DNA from: Takakia lepidozioides | Lineage: Eukaryota > Streptophyta > Takakiopsida > Takakiales > Takakiaceae | Length of the DNA: 64,000 nucleotides | Assembly (NCBI GenBank): GCA_030704615.1 | Contig: CM060733.1 | Location: 27,900,001-27,964,000 of the forward strand | Direction of reading: 5' to 3' | Part shown: piece after piece, positions 40,251 to 50,790 of the stretch | Layout of the letters: each line of letters starts with the position of its first letter | Numbering within the stretch: position 1 is the stretch's first letter | The notes under the pieces: model-generated | Seen by the model: only the letters and a program-made list of their open reading frames with translations | What the model was told of the DNA's origin: nothing | Database searches by the model: none | Program-made: the position numbers and the translations under genes

Positions 40251-42396
40251 GGAGGATGTCTGGGCATAGTCTCGCGGGACATGTACATGACGTGTGAGGT
40301 TGGCATCTACAAGGAAGTAGCCATGTAGGTACCGTATGGTCCGGAGGCCGGCCTTGGTAGGTGCCAGCATTGATGAGTGTAAACCATCTAGTTTCATTGC
40401 GTCATAATAGGAGTTTATGGATATGCCATACGGCATGGTTATGTCTAGCAATACGAAGTCCGTGAATGACGGGGTATGGACATTCGCTAAGAAGATGGGG
40501 CCAGGTATCGCGTGTGCGTGGATGTGGGAGTAGAGTGGGCAGTGCGGAGATGGGAATAGGGTAGGCCAGAAGGTGTGTTTGCGTTGATGGCCCATGTACT
40601 GGGCGTATCTGAATTTAAGTGTTTGTCGTATTTGTGCATCAGATGCAGCTTTAGTATTCCAGAAGTGGTTTGATAATTTATGGTGAAGGACAATGGAGAT
40701 GATCCATTTTTGGATCTGTAGTTTGGTGTGGCTAAGAGAGGCTAAAGCTTGTTTGTTGGCTTCTTTAGTCAGGGTGGTAAGGAGGTTACGAATTGGACAG
40801 GGTTTTAGGGGGTCAGGTATCCGGTGAATCAGCCAAAATGGGTGGACATCAGCAATGTGGATGGGGTCGGCTGACGGTTCTACTGGGGGTTTGGAGGCCC
40901 CCAGCTGGGCAAGGAAGTCTGCCTCCTCGTTGCCATTAATACCAGTATATGAACGAACTTTGAGAAAAGGACGGGTTTATCGATGGAGATGGCGAGGTTG
41001 ATAATAGCATAGATAAGGTTTCGATCGGGGTGGCGGTGGTGGGAGGAAGGGCAGGCAATGTGGTTACGAAGTATAAAGAGTGAGTTAAGGCTATCCGTGA
41101 AGATGTAGTATGGTGGCGGAAACGAGGCTAATTGTGATAGAGCTTAAAAAATAGCCATAAGTTCGGCACGGAGTATGGTTATGGAGCCTGGAAGTTGATG
41201 GGCGGTCCCATGGTTAGTGGCGGCATGGTAGACGCCATATCCGGCATGGGAGCCAGATTGGGAGCCGTCTGTGTAGTGTGAGTGGAGTGGGGGATATTTG
41301 GGGGAGGTAGGCCCCAAATAAACCGAAGGGGCATCGTGGGAGGTTACATTATGGAGGGTAATGGGGCGGGGTGGTGTCTTGTCCCATGCTTTGTTAGTTT
41401 TTGGCCTAGGGGGTGGTCTGGCGAGAGGGCTGTGTGCTGGCGGGGGTGAATAAGTGGTGAGTACCATGCCATGGATGTCGGATAGAAGATGTTTGAGGCG
41501 AGTGGGAAAGTCTGGCAGTATGGAGGTATGGGGGGTATTTTGGACGAGTAGAAGTAGGGTTAGAGTGGGTTCTTTGTGGCAGAGGTACTTGGGAAAAGGT
41601 AGGTTGCGTGTATAGCGAAGTTGGTTGGGTTCAATGGCTGCTAATGGTGTTACCCCCCTGGGGAGTTGTAGAAGGGGGTGTTGTTGGTCAGGTGACCTTT
41701 GCTGTGTGAGAATGAGGATAATGGTGGAGGAGGGGGAGGAGTGGGCGGCAAGGCGCCATTGAAGAGCCTCATGTGTGAGGGGCCCGGGTGGCGGGTGGGC
41801 AAGGCCGCTGCCCGACCAGGTATGTTCGGTTGCGGAGCTTAGGGCTCCGAATACACAGTCGCGAGGGTGCAGGCTGTCATAGGAATCGAGCTCAATGGGA
41901 CACGTGAGTGGACTTGAGTAATAGGAGTGGGTAATCTGAAATGAGGTAATGAGAAACTTGAGGATGTTTGAGGGGATGGTGCTATGTATATAGGCTTGAG
42001 CTAGTTTGTTGTGGGGTTTTTTTGGAGGGGTGTCGCTTATATATCTATCAACAAGCCAACAGACTTCAGTGGCGAAGTCTTGCTTTGGGGGTTGTAGCTG
42101 GCTAGTGTGAGTGAGGGAGGCAGTATATTTATCCCAGAGCCAGGCAATCCTGACATGAGAGATAGACCCGACAAAGCGACCATTGATTGTGTAAATATTG
42201 GATACTGTACGGCTGGGGCATATGATGGGGAAGACTTGGTTAATATCTTTGTCGGGGTTACATTCAGTGATTGTTATATGAATATTTGGGGCGACTAATG
42301 GGTTGCGAATGTATCGGGCGTCCATCGATTGGGTTTGGGAGATATGGTGTTTGTGGGTGTGTACCAAGTATTGGGTGTTAGTTGAGAGTACATGTC
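40251..42396 (-). pseudogene. LINE C-terminal part: reverse transcriptase end, RNase H, tail
   Basis: Leftward from 42,396 one frame runs to 41,144. It covers the segment after the RT core (LAQAYIHSTIPSNILKFLIT, HSYYSSPLTCPIELDSYDSL) and ends in RNase H. The RNase H acidic residues can all be seen: HYTDGSQSG (Asp), ILRAELMAIF (Glu), then after an in-frame TAA at 41,141, YYIFTDSLNSL (Asp) and, after a one-base shift near 40,970, NGNEEADFLAQLG (Asp). The tail to 40,251 includes TLKFRYAQYMGHQRKHTFWP. One stop and one frameshift disable it. The RT catalytic core is missing because a CACTA end replaces everything upstream of 42,396. Confidence 0.85.
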
Positions 42397-43340
42397 CACT
42401 AGAAGAGAAACCGGCTTTTTCCACGGCTCTTTTCACACTTTTTGCCGTGGAATCCGCCCCAGTCCACACCTGCCGTAGGTGTAAGAAACGACTAGTGCTT
42501 TTGGACACCCCGTGGACGGCCTGGCTCTCGAGTGGCCCTGTGGAAAAGTCCACAGGTGGTTGAATCCACGGGTGGCCTTTTTCACGGGGTTCATGGCTTT
42601 TTCCACGGGCGACGTGTGCTTTGGCGAACACCGCAACGTGGATCCTAGATGTACAAAGGTGTGGACTTGTCCACACCTAAGGAAAAACCATGCGACAGCC
42701 TGTCACCAGGGTTTGACGACATCTGGGCAACGGTGTGTGCAACACGTGTATTTTTGTGAGGATGACACGTGTATGGACACGAAGAGGCGTTGTGCACGTA
42801 TGTGGAGCGGACATCTGGCGTGGCATGTGGGTGTGAAAAAAGCCATTCGGTGTGAGACCATCCACTGGCTCTTTTCACAGCTTCAGCAAGTTTGGAGGCC
42901 ACGTGTTCTTTGGCAAACACCGCCACGTGGATTCTAAACGTACAAAGGGTGTGGACTTGTCCACACCTACGGAAAAATGATGCGACACCCTGTCACCTGG
43001 GCTTGACGACATGTGGGCAACAGTATGGGCAACACGTGTATTTTGGAGAGGATGGCACGTGGCATAATCTGCATGGAGTGGGTGTGTAGTATTTTACTGC
43101 CTATACTGTAGGCCATTCCACATAGCTGTGGAGCATACCATAGTGGGTGTGAAATATTCTACTGCTGATGTTGTAGGTCATTCCACAAAAATGTGGAGGA
43201 TGCCACAGGCAAGCTGCGGTTGATTTCACATATTTGTGACGTCATGGTGTGCACAATTAATCCACAGGCATTATGATCATATCACAAATCGTGATATTGT
43301 CCACACTGTCAATTTCACAGTCCATGTGAAATATGACTCA
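42397..43340 (+). mobile_element. CACTA family A terminus with subterminal repeats
   Basis: Starts CACTAGAAGAGAAACCGG, like 3,433. Repeated TTCCACGG, GTGGACTTGTCCACACC and CACGTGG words follow, and a block of roughly 290 bp is duplicated in tandem (42,640-42,780 against 42,935-43,070). Such repeats are the expected transposase-binding zone. The coding part of the same element reads toward this end on the minus strand (43.6-46.0 kb). Confidence 0.75.
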
Positions 43341-43647
43341 TATACATAAACACAATTCCAAAGCACCACGGCAACAACCTGCTCATGACATGTACAATTG
43401 ACTAAGCATGGCCAGAACAACAGAAAGAATGACCAGATGCAAGGGTGCTTCAAAGTTGGGTACGCCCTTCATTGCCCAAATACAGTTTAGTCTGAACATG
43501 CAAGTATTGTAGAGTCTGCACTGCTGATCACAACCCCACAATGTACCCAAATCCTACATTGATGCGCAAAATCACGAAGAAAAGGTGAAATCGATATGAA
43601 GTGGCGTTCAGTCAAAATTGCCTTCAAACTGAGGATCCCCCACAACC

Positions 43648-45096
43648 TCATGTTCGGGTCAGTTTGAGGAACTTGGCAGACCACAGGGCTGTGCTGCCTA
43701 CAGTGTCACTGAGCATCACAACGAGAGGCCTAACATCATTGTTGGGGTATGGTAGAGCAACATCTGCCCCATGTACTGTTTCAACCGAGACAACATGATA
43801 ATCGGCATGAACGACATAAGCCTGCCAGTCAGTCGACATGCCCAATATATGGCCCACGCTTGCCTTCCGTTTGGGTGCATTGGGGTCAAACATTGTGACC
43901 TTGTCACCAACCTGAAACTGGAACAGCCAACACCACCAATGTGTGCCCTTGTCATTTGTTATGCACATGAAACAGTTATGGACAGGGAAAACGCGAGATG
44001 TCATCATATAGCCAAAATACGGATGTACTTCCACGAAGGGAAACTTACAACAGGAGCCGGCGCTTTGAAGCTTCCCATACGACTCCCATCAACGTTGCTG
44101 GCAGCAAGTCTTGCGGACTTCTTGGTCATCTTCACCGCAACAATTTCCTTTGGTGGCTTCTGAATCAATAGAAACCCACACATGTACACATAATTCATGA
44201 ACGGCCTGCAGGTATTGCATAATCGACTTGGAACAGCACAAGAATATAGGAACACGAGTACTTACCTTCCGAACAACGGCCAATTTTGTTGTTGAATCAA
44301 TGTTCTTCCCTGCCCCAACAATAACCACTTCTGTGCCCTTAGCCCCTGCCCCTATGTCTTGGGCACTCTGTCTAAGTTCACTGCCGGTGTGATCCTCCAC
44401 TACAGGCACTCCCTTCTCAATAAGGGGGGATAGGTCATCATTGGCACCATAATTAAGGCAAGGATCGTCACATGCCATGTTCTGAACTTTGTCCTCACCT
44501 GTGGCATCTTCTTCCACAATACTGCCCCCTTTCCTTTGTCCACTGCCTCCACTGCTAGGAGGCTGCTCACCTGTACTTGTCATTTCCACAGTAGCCGCAG
44601 GTGGGACAACACCATGAACAGGGGGCAACAACTCACACACAATGTTTGATGCTGATGGAGATTCATCCCTAAGCAGGTCCAAACCGAGCTTCGCTGCCAA
44701 TGCCATGTTGAACTTCTCTGTCTTAGATACTGCAGCAGCAAACATGGATTTCACTACCTGCAATTCCAATTTGTGCTCCATTGAGCTGGCCTCCATTGTA
44801 TGTTTCCATCCTTCCAAGCCATCAAGCCGAGAAGCCAATGCTCCAAGGCCCTGCCACAAATAGAGTGCAAATACGATTCAATACATCGATCGCACTAGCC
44901 ATGCGAGGTAATTTATTGGCATATGTACAAGAAGGCAAAACCATAAATAATTGACAAGCACATCATTGCAACAAATGCAGGTGGGTTAGTTACTTACAGA
45001 ACGGGTGGCCCCTGCTGAATCAGAACCATACCCCTTGTTGCTATTCTTGCTCCCCGAAATTTCGGATAGAAGTGGAGGACGACCACTTGTCTTAGC
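43648..45096 (-). CDS. CACTA-element accessory protein, four exons seen
   Basis: Four minus-strand exons with consensus GT-AG borders join in the same phase: 45,096-44,998; 44,850-44,266; 44,159-44,049; 43,911-43,648 (stop). They give about 352 residues: AKTSGRPPLLSEISGSKN..., GLGALASRLDGLEGWKHTME with a helical Met/Ala/Lys-rich part, an acidic middle, then KEIVAVKMTKKSARLAASN and VGDKVTMFDPNAPKRKASVG to ALWSAKFLKLTRT. The final exon resembles the C-terminal domain (DUF8039-like) found in plant CACTA-associated proteins; that link is by pattern, not by search. No stop interrupts the exons. It lies downstream of the DUF4216-like region; whether it was spliced to it or separate is unclear because the phases do not fit. 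Confidence 0.6.
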
Positions 45097-45207
45097 CTAC
45101 ACATGGACATGATATGGGAATATTAGTGCCATCCTCTAAGAGTAAGATACAAATGACAAGACACCTCGCTACCTGAATATATTGGCAATGTCATGAGACA
45201 GGCAGAT

Positions 45208-46010
45208 TTACCAGACGTTCCTCAACGCCGCTAAGGCCACTGCGTCCAGATCTCGAAGGGGCACCAACATGCCCCCGTGCATGCTTGCCATTATCAGTAC
45301 TACTTTCCAGTTACCAGCGTTGGAGGGCTCATCTGCAAAAAAAACTTGCTCGACTTGCCATGGAAATGTGAATGGTTCATCTCCCGGTGGCAGCATGCGA
45401 TCGAAGTCCACGAGTAGGAAACCATACTCATCCTTCTTCATGGTGCGGTTGCGACCTGTCAAGCTTGCTCTGACCCATTCACATATGAATACTACAGGAG
45501 TGACAGCACCATACTGAAGCTGTAAAATTTCACGAACAACACCAACACATTGCAGCTGGTTCATGACAGGGTTACCATCCACACCCCTTCCCGTTGACTC
45601 TTCGGCAAAAATCTGTGCAACCCCAGAGTCGAATGTGACATGGTAATCAACCACACCTGTTTCCACCACTCTGTAGTGATTTCCGTATGCCCACATAGAG
45701 CGAAATGAACGAGCAACAAACCCTGGTGGCTTACACAGATGACGAATATTTGCATCATACGCTGCTCCTCTTGAAACAACATTTTGTACTGCCGACTGTA
45801 TCCACATATGAAAAGCAGGCAAAGGCAACATGTTTTCGGGGGTATGGAACGGTGCGTTGGTGTGCATTTCTCCCTTGGGTGTTGTATGTGGCTCGAAATT
45901 TGGCTCTGGCTGATTCTATGGTGGCCTTCTCAATATCATAAAGTCTGGTCATACTCAATTCACACTTAGTCAGAACCATAATGTGTATGGTACTAACAGG
46001 AGCCAAGAGC
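45208..46010 (-). pseudogene. CACTA transposase C-terminal part (DUF4216-like), truncated
   Basis: Leftward frame 45,867-45,208 reads RSFRSMWAYGNHYRVVETGV, CVGVVREILQLQYGAVTPVV, FICEWVRA, KKDEYGFLLVDFDRMLPPGD, PFTFPWQVEQVFFADEP and NWKVVLIM. This is the pattern of DUF4216, the domain near the C-terminus of plant Tnp2 transposases (a Y-G-x-V start, a F-x-C-x-W centre, and a Q-x-x-Q-V-F-F end). Upstream, 46,010-45,870 continues in shifted frame (MTRLYDIEKATIESARAKF). The transposase core is absent: PPR sequence begins at 46,020. So the element is cut off on its 5' side. Confidence 0.75.
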
Positions 46011-46019
46011 CCATTGCGG

Positions 46020-47720
46020 TTGCGGTGCCGGTTGCGCTTCGCCCCTTCCTGCATCAGTAGCTCAAGAACAGGTCTGCAAAGCCTCCATCCCACGCCCCCA
46101 TCCTGCGATCATCGCGTTCCATGACCCAACACAACAGCTCGATACTAAGAAACCGCGCAGGAGAAAAAGAAAAGAAAAGCTAAGTCCCAACCCTCTCATG
46201 CACAACCCTATAAGCAAAAAAATTAATTTTCTTAACCTTTTGGCTACCAGGCTTGCACTAGAAGTCATTCGGGCGACTATTTGGTGGTGAGCTCACGCGG
46301 GTCAACCATCGTTGACCAACCATCCCTCTAGTGCGGAGCCATGCACTCATGACGACGTCTACCAAAGTAGTCACCAGGAGGACTACATAGTCACGTAGTC
46401 ATTTCAACGACTACGTGAAGCCCCATTTGGTCCAAAAATACAGGGAAGTCATGGTCAAAGTCAGGAAAACCATGACTACCACGGCTCGACAGTCAGATAT
46501 ACCGCAATCTATTGTAGTGCATTTTGTCAAACACTCCCTTTGCATCCTTGACACTCCCGCATTTAACATACATGTCCATAAGGACAGTGTCCAGAATGAC
46601 ACCTGGTACAATTCCAGCTTTCATGATGTCAGCATGGACTTCTTTGCCCTTTCTGAGAGCTACCAGGCAGGCACAAGCATTGCAAGCAAAAACAAATGTG
46701 ACCTGGTCAAGCTTCGTCCCTTCCCAAATCATTTGCTCATAAGGTCCCCAAAGTCTCCATCCAGCATGCATGTTGGGCATATCATGTGATCATCGCATTC
46801 CAGGACACCAAATTTTGTTCAGCCATAGTGTCATTTGAGCATTCCCTTTGCATCTTCGATGCTCCCACATTTCACATACATGGCCACAAAGGTACTGTTC
46901 AGAATGGTATTTGATACAATTCCAGTTCTGAAGATGTCAGCGTGGACCTCTTTGCCTTTTTCCAGGGCTACCAAGCTCGCACACACATTGCAAACGCAGA
47001 CAAACGTGACCTAGGTGGGCTCACCCCTTTCCATATCATTCGGTCATAGGTCCCCAAAGCCTCCATCCCACACCCATGCTGGGTGTATCATGCAATCATT
47101 GCACTCCATGATACCACATTTCGTTCAGCCATGTTGTCAAACACTCCCTTTGCATCATCAATGCTACTGCATTTGGCATACATGTCCACGAGGGCTGTGT
47201 CCAGAATGACACCTGGTAGAATTCCAGCTTTCATGATGTCAGCATGGACCTGTTTGCCTTTTTCCAGGGCTCCCAGGTTTGCACATGCATTGCAAATGCA
47301 ACCAAACGTGACATGGTTGGGCTTCACCCCTTCCCGCATCATCTGCTCATAGGTATCCAAAGCCTCCATCCCAAACCCAGGTTGGACATATCCTTCGATC
47401 ATCGCACTAAATGACACCACATTTTGTTCAGCCATTCTGTCAAAGACTCCCTTTGCATCTTTGATGGCAGCTCCCACATTTGGCATACATGTCTACTAGA
47501 GCATTATCAAGAATGACACCTGGTAGAATTCCAGCTTTCATGATGTCAGCATGGACCTGTTTGCCCTTTCCCAGGGCTGCCAGGCTCGCACACGCATTGC
47601 AAACGCAATGAACATGACCTGGTTGGGCTTCACCCCTTCCTGCATCATTTGCTCATAGGTCTCCAAAGCCTCCATCCCACACCCATGCCGCGCATATCCT
47701 GCAATCCTAACACTCCAGGA
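46020..47720 (-). pseudogene. PPR repeat array (PLS class), about four units, interrupted
   Basis: Leftward from 47,720 a unit of about 300 bp repeats: SWSAMIAGYAQHG-like, EALETYEQMMREGVKPN, HVTFGCICNACANLGALEKG, KQVHADIMKAGILPGVI, LDTALVDMYAKCSSIDDAKG. Neighbouring units are so similar that they look like recent tandem duplications of a PPR triplet. Frames break at 47,470, 47,080 and 46,800. The array is cut at 46,519-46,118 by an insertion and resumes at 46,117-46,020 (SWNAMIAGWGRGMEAL). It encodes organelle-type RNA-binding repeats but is not functional. Confidence 0.88.
46118..46519. mobile_element. Insertion in the PPR array with a CACTA family B end
   Basis: PPR text stops at 46,117 and restarts at 46,520. 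The right edge is TTGTAGTG at 46,519, that is CACTACAATAGATTGCGG on the minus strand, like the end at 3,380. Inside, 46,360-46,490 is dense in GACTAC/GTAGTC words in both orientations. The left edge (CCAACACAACAGC) is a poor match, so the element may be truncated or rearranged there. Confidence 0.55.
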
Positions 47721-47749
47721 CACACATTTTGTTCACTGTTGACTTTGTC

Positions 47750-48075
47750 TGTGGGCGCCCGTGCTCCTGGGACCAATATTGATTGTGTTGCACTTCAGGT
47801 GGCGGGGGATGAGAGGCTGGCGTGAGAGCTGCAGCAGGCTGAGTCTAAAGCAGTAAGAGGCGATCAACCTTGGGATGATGAAATATTGGCGAGGATGTTG
47901 CAACAAGAAGAGAATGCTCACGTCCAGGGGCTCCCTCTTGGACCATCCGTCACATTTCACGGGACTGGTACATCACGTATTCATGTTGTTTTGGGAGAGA
48001 TGGAGAACCAAAGGGTAGCTCGCATGCTTTTGCAAAGTGGGCTGGTCCGGGCCCAAGCTGAGAGGGTTTGAAATC
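47750..48075 (+). pseudogene. Captured coding fragment with repeated LxxxLQQxE-like motif
   Basis: One + strand frame reads AGDERLA, a TGA stop at the place of an expected Arg (CGA to TGA), ELQQAESKAVRGDQPWDDEI, LARMLQQEENAHVQGLPLGP, then NQRVARMLLQSG and VRAQAERV with a stop at 48,071. The motif (E)xLAxxLQQxE appears three times and resembles helical ubiquitin-binding-type repeats, but I cannot name the family. It lies between two PPR arrays of opposite orientation. A host gene fragment is the best reading. Confidence 0.4.
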
Positions 48076-48199
48076 CTGGTTCAAACTCCAAGGCAGCACG
48101 CATGCCCGGCCATGGCCGCAGCTCTACTGTGTCTGGTCTCCGGACATGACTACCTCCATGGAGGTAGTTTATAACTACTCTCATGCAGGTAGTTGTCAG

Positions 48200-48800
48200 A
48201 GCTGCAATTGTACCACATGTCATTCTGAACAATACCCTCGTGGACATGTATGAAGGGAGTGTTTGACAGTATGGCTGAACAAGATGTGGGTGTCGTGGAG
48301 TGCGATGATTGCAGGATATACACAGCTACGGTGTGGGATGGAGGCTTTTGAGAACTATGACCAAATGATGTGCAAAGGGGAGAAGCCCAACCACATCACA
48401 TTTGTTTGTGTTTGCAATGTGTGTGCAAGCCTGGGAGCTCTGGGAAAGGGGAAAGAGGTCCATGGTGACATCGTCAAAGCTGGAATTGTACCAGATGTCA
48501 TCATGAACACTGCCCTAGTGGACATGTTTGTCAAATGTGGGTGCATTCAGGATGCGGAGGGAGTTTTCCACACTCTGGCTGAACGAGATGTGTTGTCGTG
48601 GAATGCCATGTGTGCAGGGTATGCACAGCAGGGGCACGGGATGGGAGGCTTTGGAGACCTATGAGCAAATGATTGGGGAAGGGTGAAGCCCAACCACATC
48701 AGGTTTGTGTGCGTGTGCAAGCCTGGCAGCCCTGAAAAAGGGCAAAGAGGTGCATGGTTGCATCGCCAAAGCTGGAATTGTATCAGATGTGATTCTTTAT
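48200..48800 (+). pseudogene. PPR repeats, broken
   Basis: Reads WSAMIAGYTQLRCGMEAF, EKPNHITFVCVCNVCASLG, GKEVHGDIVKAGIVPDVIM, LVDMFVKCGCIQDAEGVFH, then a frameshift at 48,655 and one more partial unit. Same family as the minus-strand array to the left, so the two arrays face away from each other. Confidence 0.85.
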
Positions 48801-50040
48801 GGATCAATAGCTACAAGAAACCTGCATGGTAGATGGTCAACTAAAGACTGCAGCTGCAGCAGCACAGTTCACGAAACCTCAACCATGACCACAGCTTCTG
48901 AAAGAGGATCAAGAGAGGGAGTCCAAAATGCCTCTTCTGGCACTTCTGGGCATGTGAAGATGCTTTGCGGCAGGCAGACTGACGGAGGCTCTACAGACTT
49001 AAAACCAATGAGGCATTTCAGCAGATTGAGGTACGTATGTCTGTCCCTTGCTCAAGTGCAACAAGATGGAAGGTCTGGACGCTAGAAAGCAGGTGCACAC
49101 TTACATTATCCAAAGTAGATGCACGCCAAATGTTTTTCTACTCAACACCCTTGTCTCCATGTATGTTAAGTGCGGGAGCATCATGGATGCTCACCAAGTG
49201 TTCAACAGAATGCCTCAACGATCTTTGATCATGTAGAATATAATGTTGGCAGGAGTTCCCAAGCATGGGTGTGGTAGGAATGCTTTGGAGACCTATGAGC
49301 AATTGTTGCGCGAAGGGGTGAAGCCCAACCACATCACATTTGTTTGTGTTTGCAATGCGTGTGCAAGCTTGGGAGCTCTGGAAAAGGGGAAAGAGGTCCA
49401 TGGTGACATCATCAAAACTGGATTTGTACCAGATGTCATTCTGAACACTACCGTGGTGGACATGTATGCCAAATGTGGGTGCAGCAAGCCTGATGCGAAG
49501 GGAGAGTTCGACAATGTGGCTGAACGAGATGTGGTGTTTTGCTGTGCCATGATTGCAAGGTATGTGTAGCATGGGTATGGGATTAAGGCTTTGGAAACCT
49601 AAGAGCAAATGATGTGGGAAGGGATGAAGCCAGACCAAGTCATGCTCATTTGTGTTTATAATATGCATATGCGAGCTTAGCAGCCCTGGGAATGGTCAAA
49701 GCGGTTCAAGGTGACATTATCAAAGCTGGAATTGTACCAGATGTCATTCTGAACATTCCCCTGGTGTACATCTATGCTCACCAAGTGTTCAACAGTGATC
49801 TTTGATCATGTGGAATATAATGTTGGCAGGATTTACCAAGCATGGGTTGATAGGAATGCTTTGGAGACCTATGAGCAAATGTTGCGCGAAGGGTTGAAGC
49901 CCAACCGCATCACATTTGTTTGTGTTTGCAATGCGTGTGCAAGTTGGGAGCGTTCTGTTGTAGTGATTACTTTTTTGACCCCAGTCAACGGTGGGACAAT
50001 CAAGGCGAAAAGGTGAATGCCTGTTGGATTACAGAGAATA
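48790..50040 (+). pseudogene. PPR gene copy with N-terminal region, frameshifted
   Basis: Begins with a leader block (DSLWINSYKKPAW), then CFAAGRLTEALQT, then MEGLDARKQVHTYIIQSRC, NTLVSMYVKCGSIMDAHQVF, NALETYEQLLREGVKPNHIT, KEVHGDIIKTGFVPDVILNT and VDMYAKCGCSKPDAKGEFD. A partial second copy (49,680-49,950) repeats the SIMDAHQVF-to-CNACAS part. Stops and shifts near 48,830, 49,235, 49,568 and 49,800 disable it. It is the closest relative of the minus-strand copy at 9.4-10.05 kb. Confidence 0.85.
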
Positions 50041-50790
50041 GAAGATGCATTTGAGCATAGGAACTAGTGTGATAAGTTGAGTTGGGTGTTTCCTAGAACA
50101 ATTCGAGGCTTTCATTGTCAGCTGCTAGCAGCAAGGCAAGGGTGAATGCATGATTTTGGCAGAGGCATGGATAGCTGAAAGAGCAGGGATAGAATGTAGG
50201 TCCAGATTCATCGAAGAGGGCTGGACTTCAAGCTCCTATGATTCCCTGTGGATCAATAGCTACTAGCAACCTGCATGGATAGATGGTCAACTGGAAGCTG
50301 CAGCAGTAGTGGTGGAATTGATAAATCAGGCACTGCTAATGAAGGCACCTTCTTCAACACATTTCACCCTGTTTTTCCTTCTTATCAGAATTGACCCTAA
50401 GTTTCCATGTTGAATTCTGCATGTTAGCTGGTTGAGTGAACCTTTGATAGTTTGGAGTGACTTGACATGATACTGCCAATGTGACAACAAGAAAGTATCC
50501 AGAAACAGATAACAGAGATGAGGAGAAGCTGTGGAATGAATACTTTTCTTACCCAGTCAATGGTGGGACAATTGAGGCAAGAAGGTGAATGTCTGTCTGA
50601 TTATAGAGAGTAGCAGATGCAATTGAGCATAGGAACTAGTGTGATAAGTTGAGTTGGGTGTTTCCTAGAATAAATCTAGGCTGTCATCGTCAGCTGCTAG
50701 CAGCAAGGCAAGGATGTATGCATGATTTGAGCATAGGCATGGATAGCTGAAGGAGCAGGGATAGAGTGTGGGTCCAGATTCATCCAAGAG
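49960..50790 (+). repeat. PPR-gene leader repeats, copies L3 and L4
   Basis: Two tandem copies of the leader (49,970-50,400 and 50,480-50,790) share the GGTGGGACAAT block, the GGAACTAGTGTGATAAGTTG block, the CAGCTGCTAGCAGCAAGGCA block, and the ATAGCTGAA(A/G)GAGCAGGGAT block. The second runs directly into PPR repeats. Confidence 0.8.

Noticed and set aside
42397-42676. N-terminal 90 residues of a 510-codon frame on the minus strand
   Set aside because: This part is the CACTA end and its subterminal repeats read by chance in frame with the LINE.
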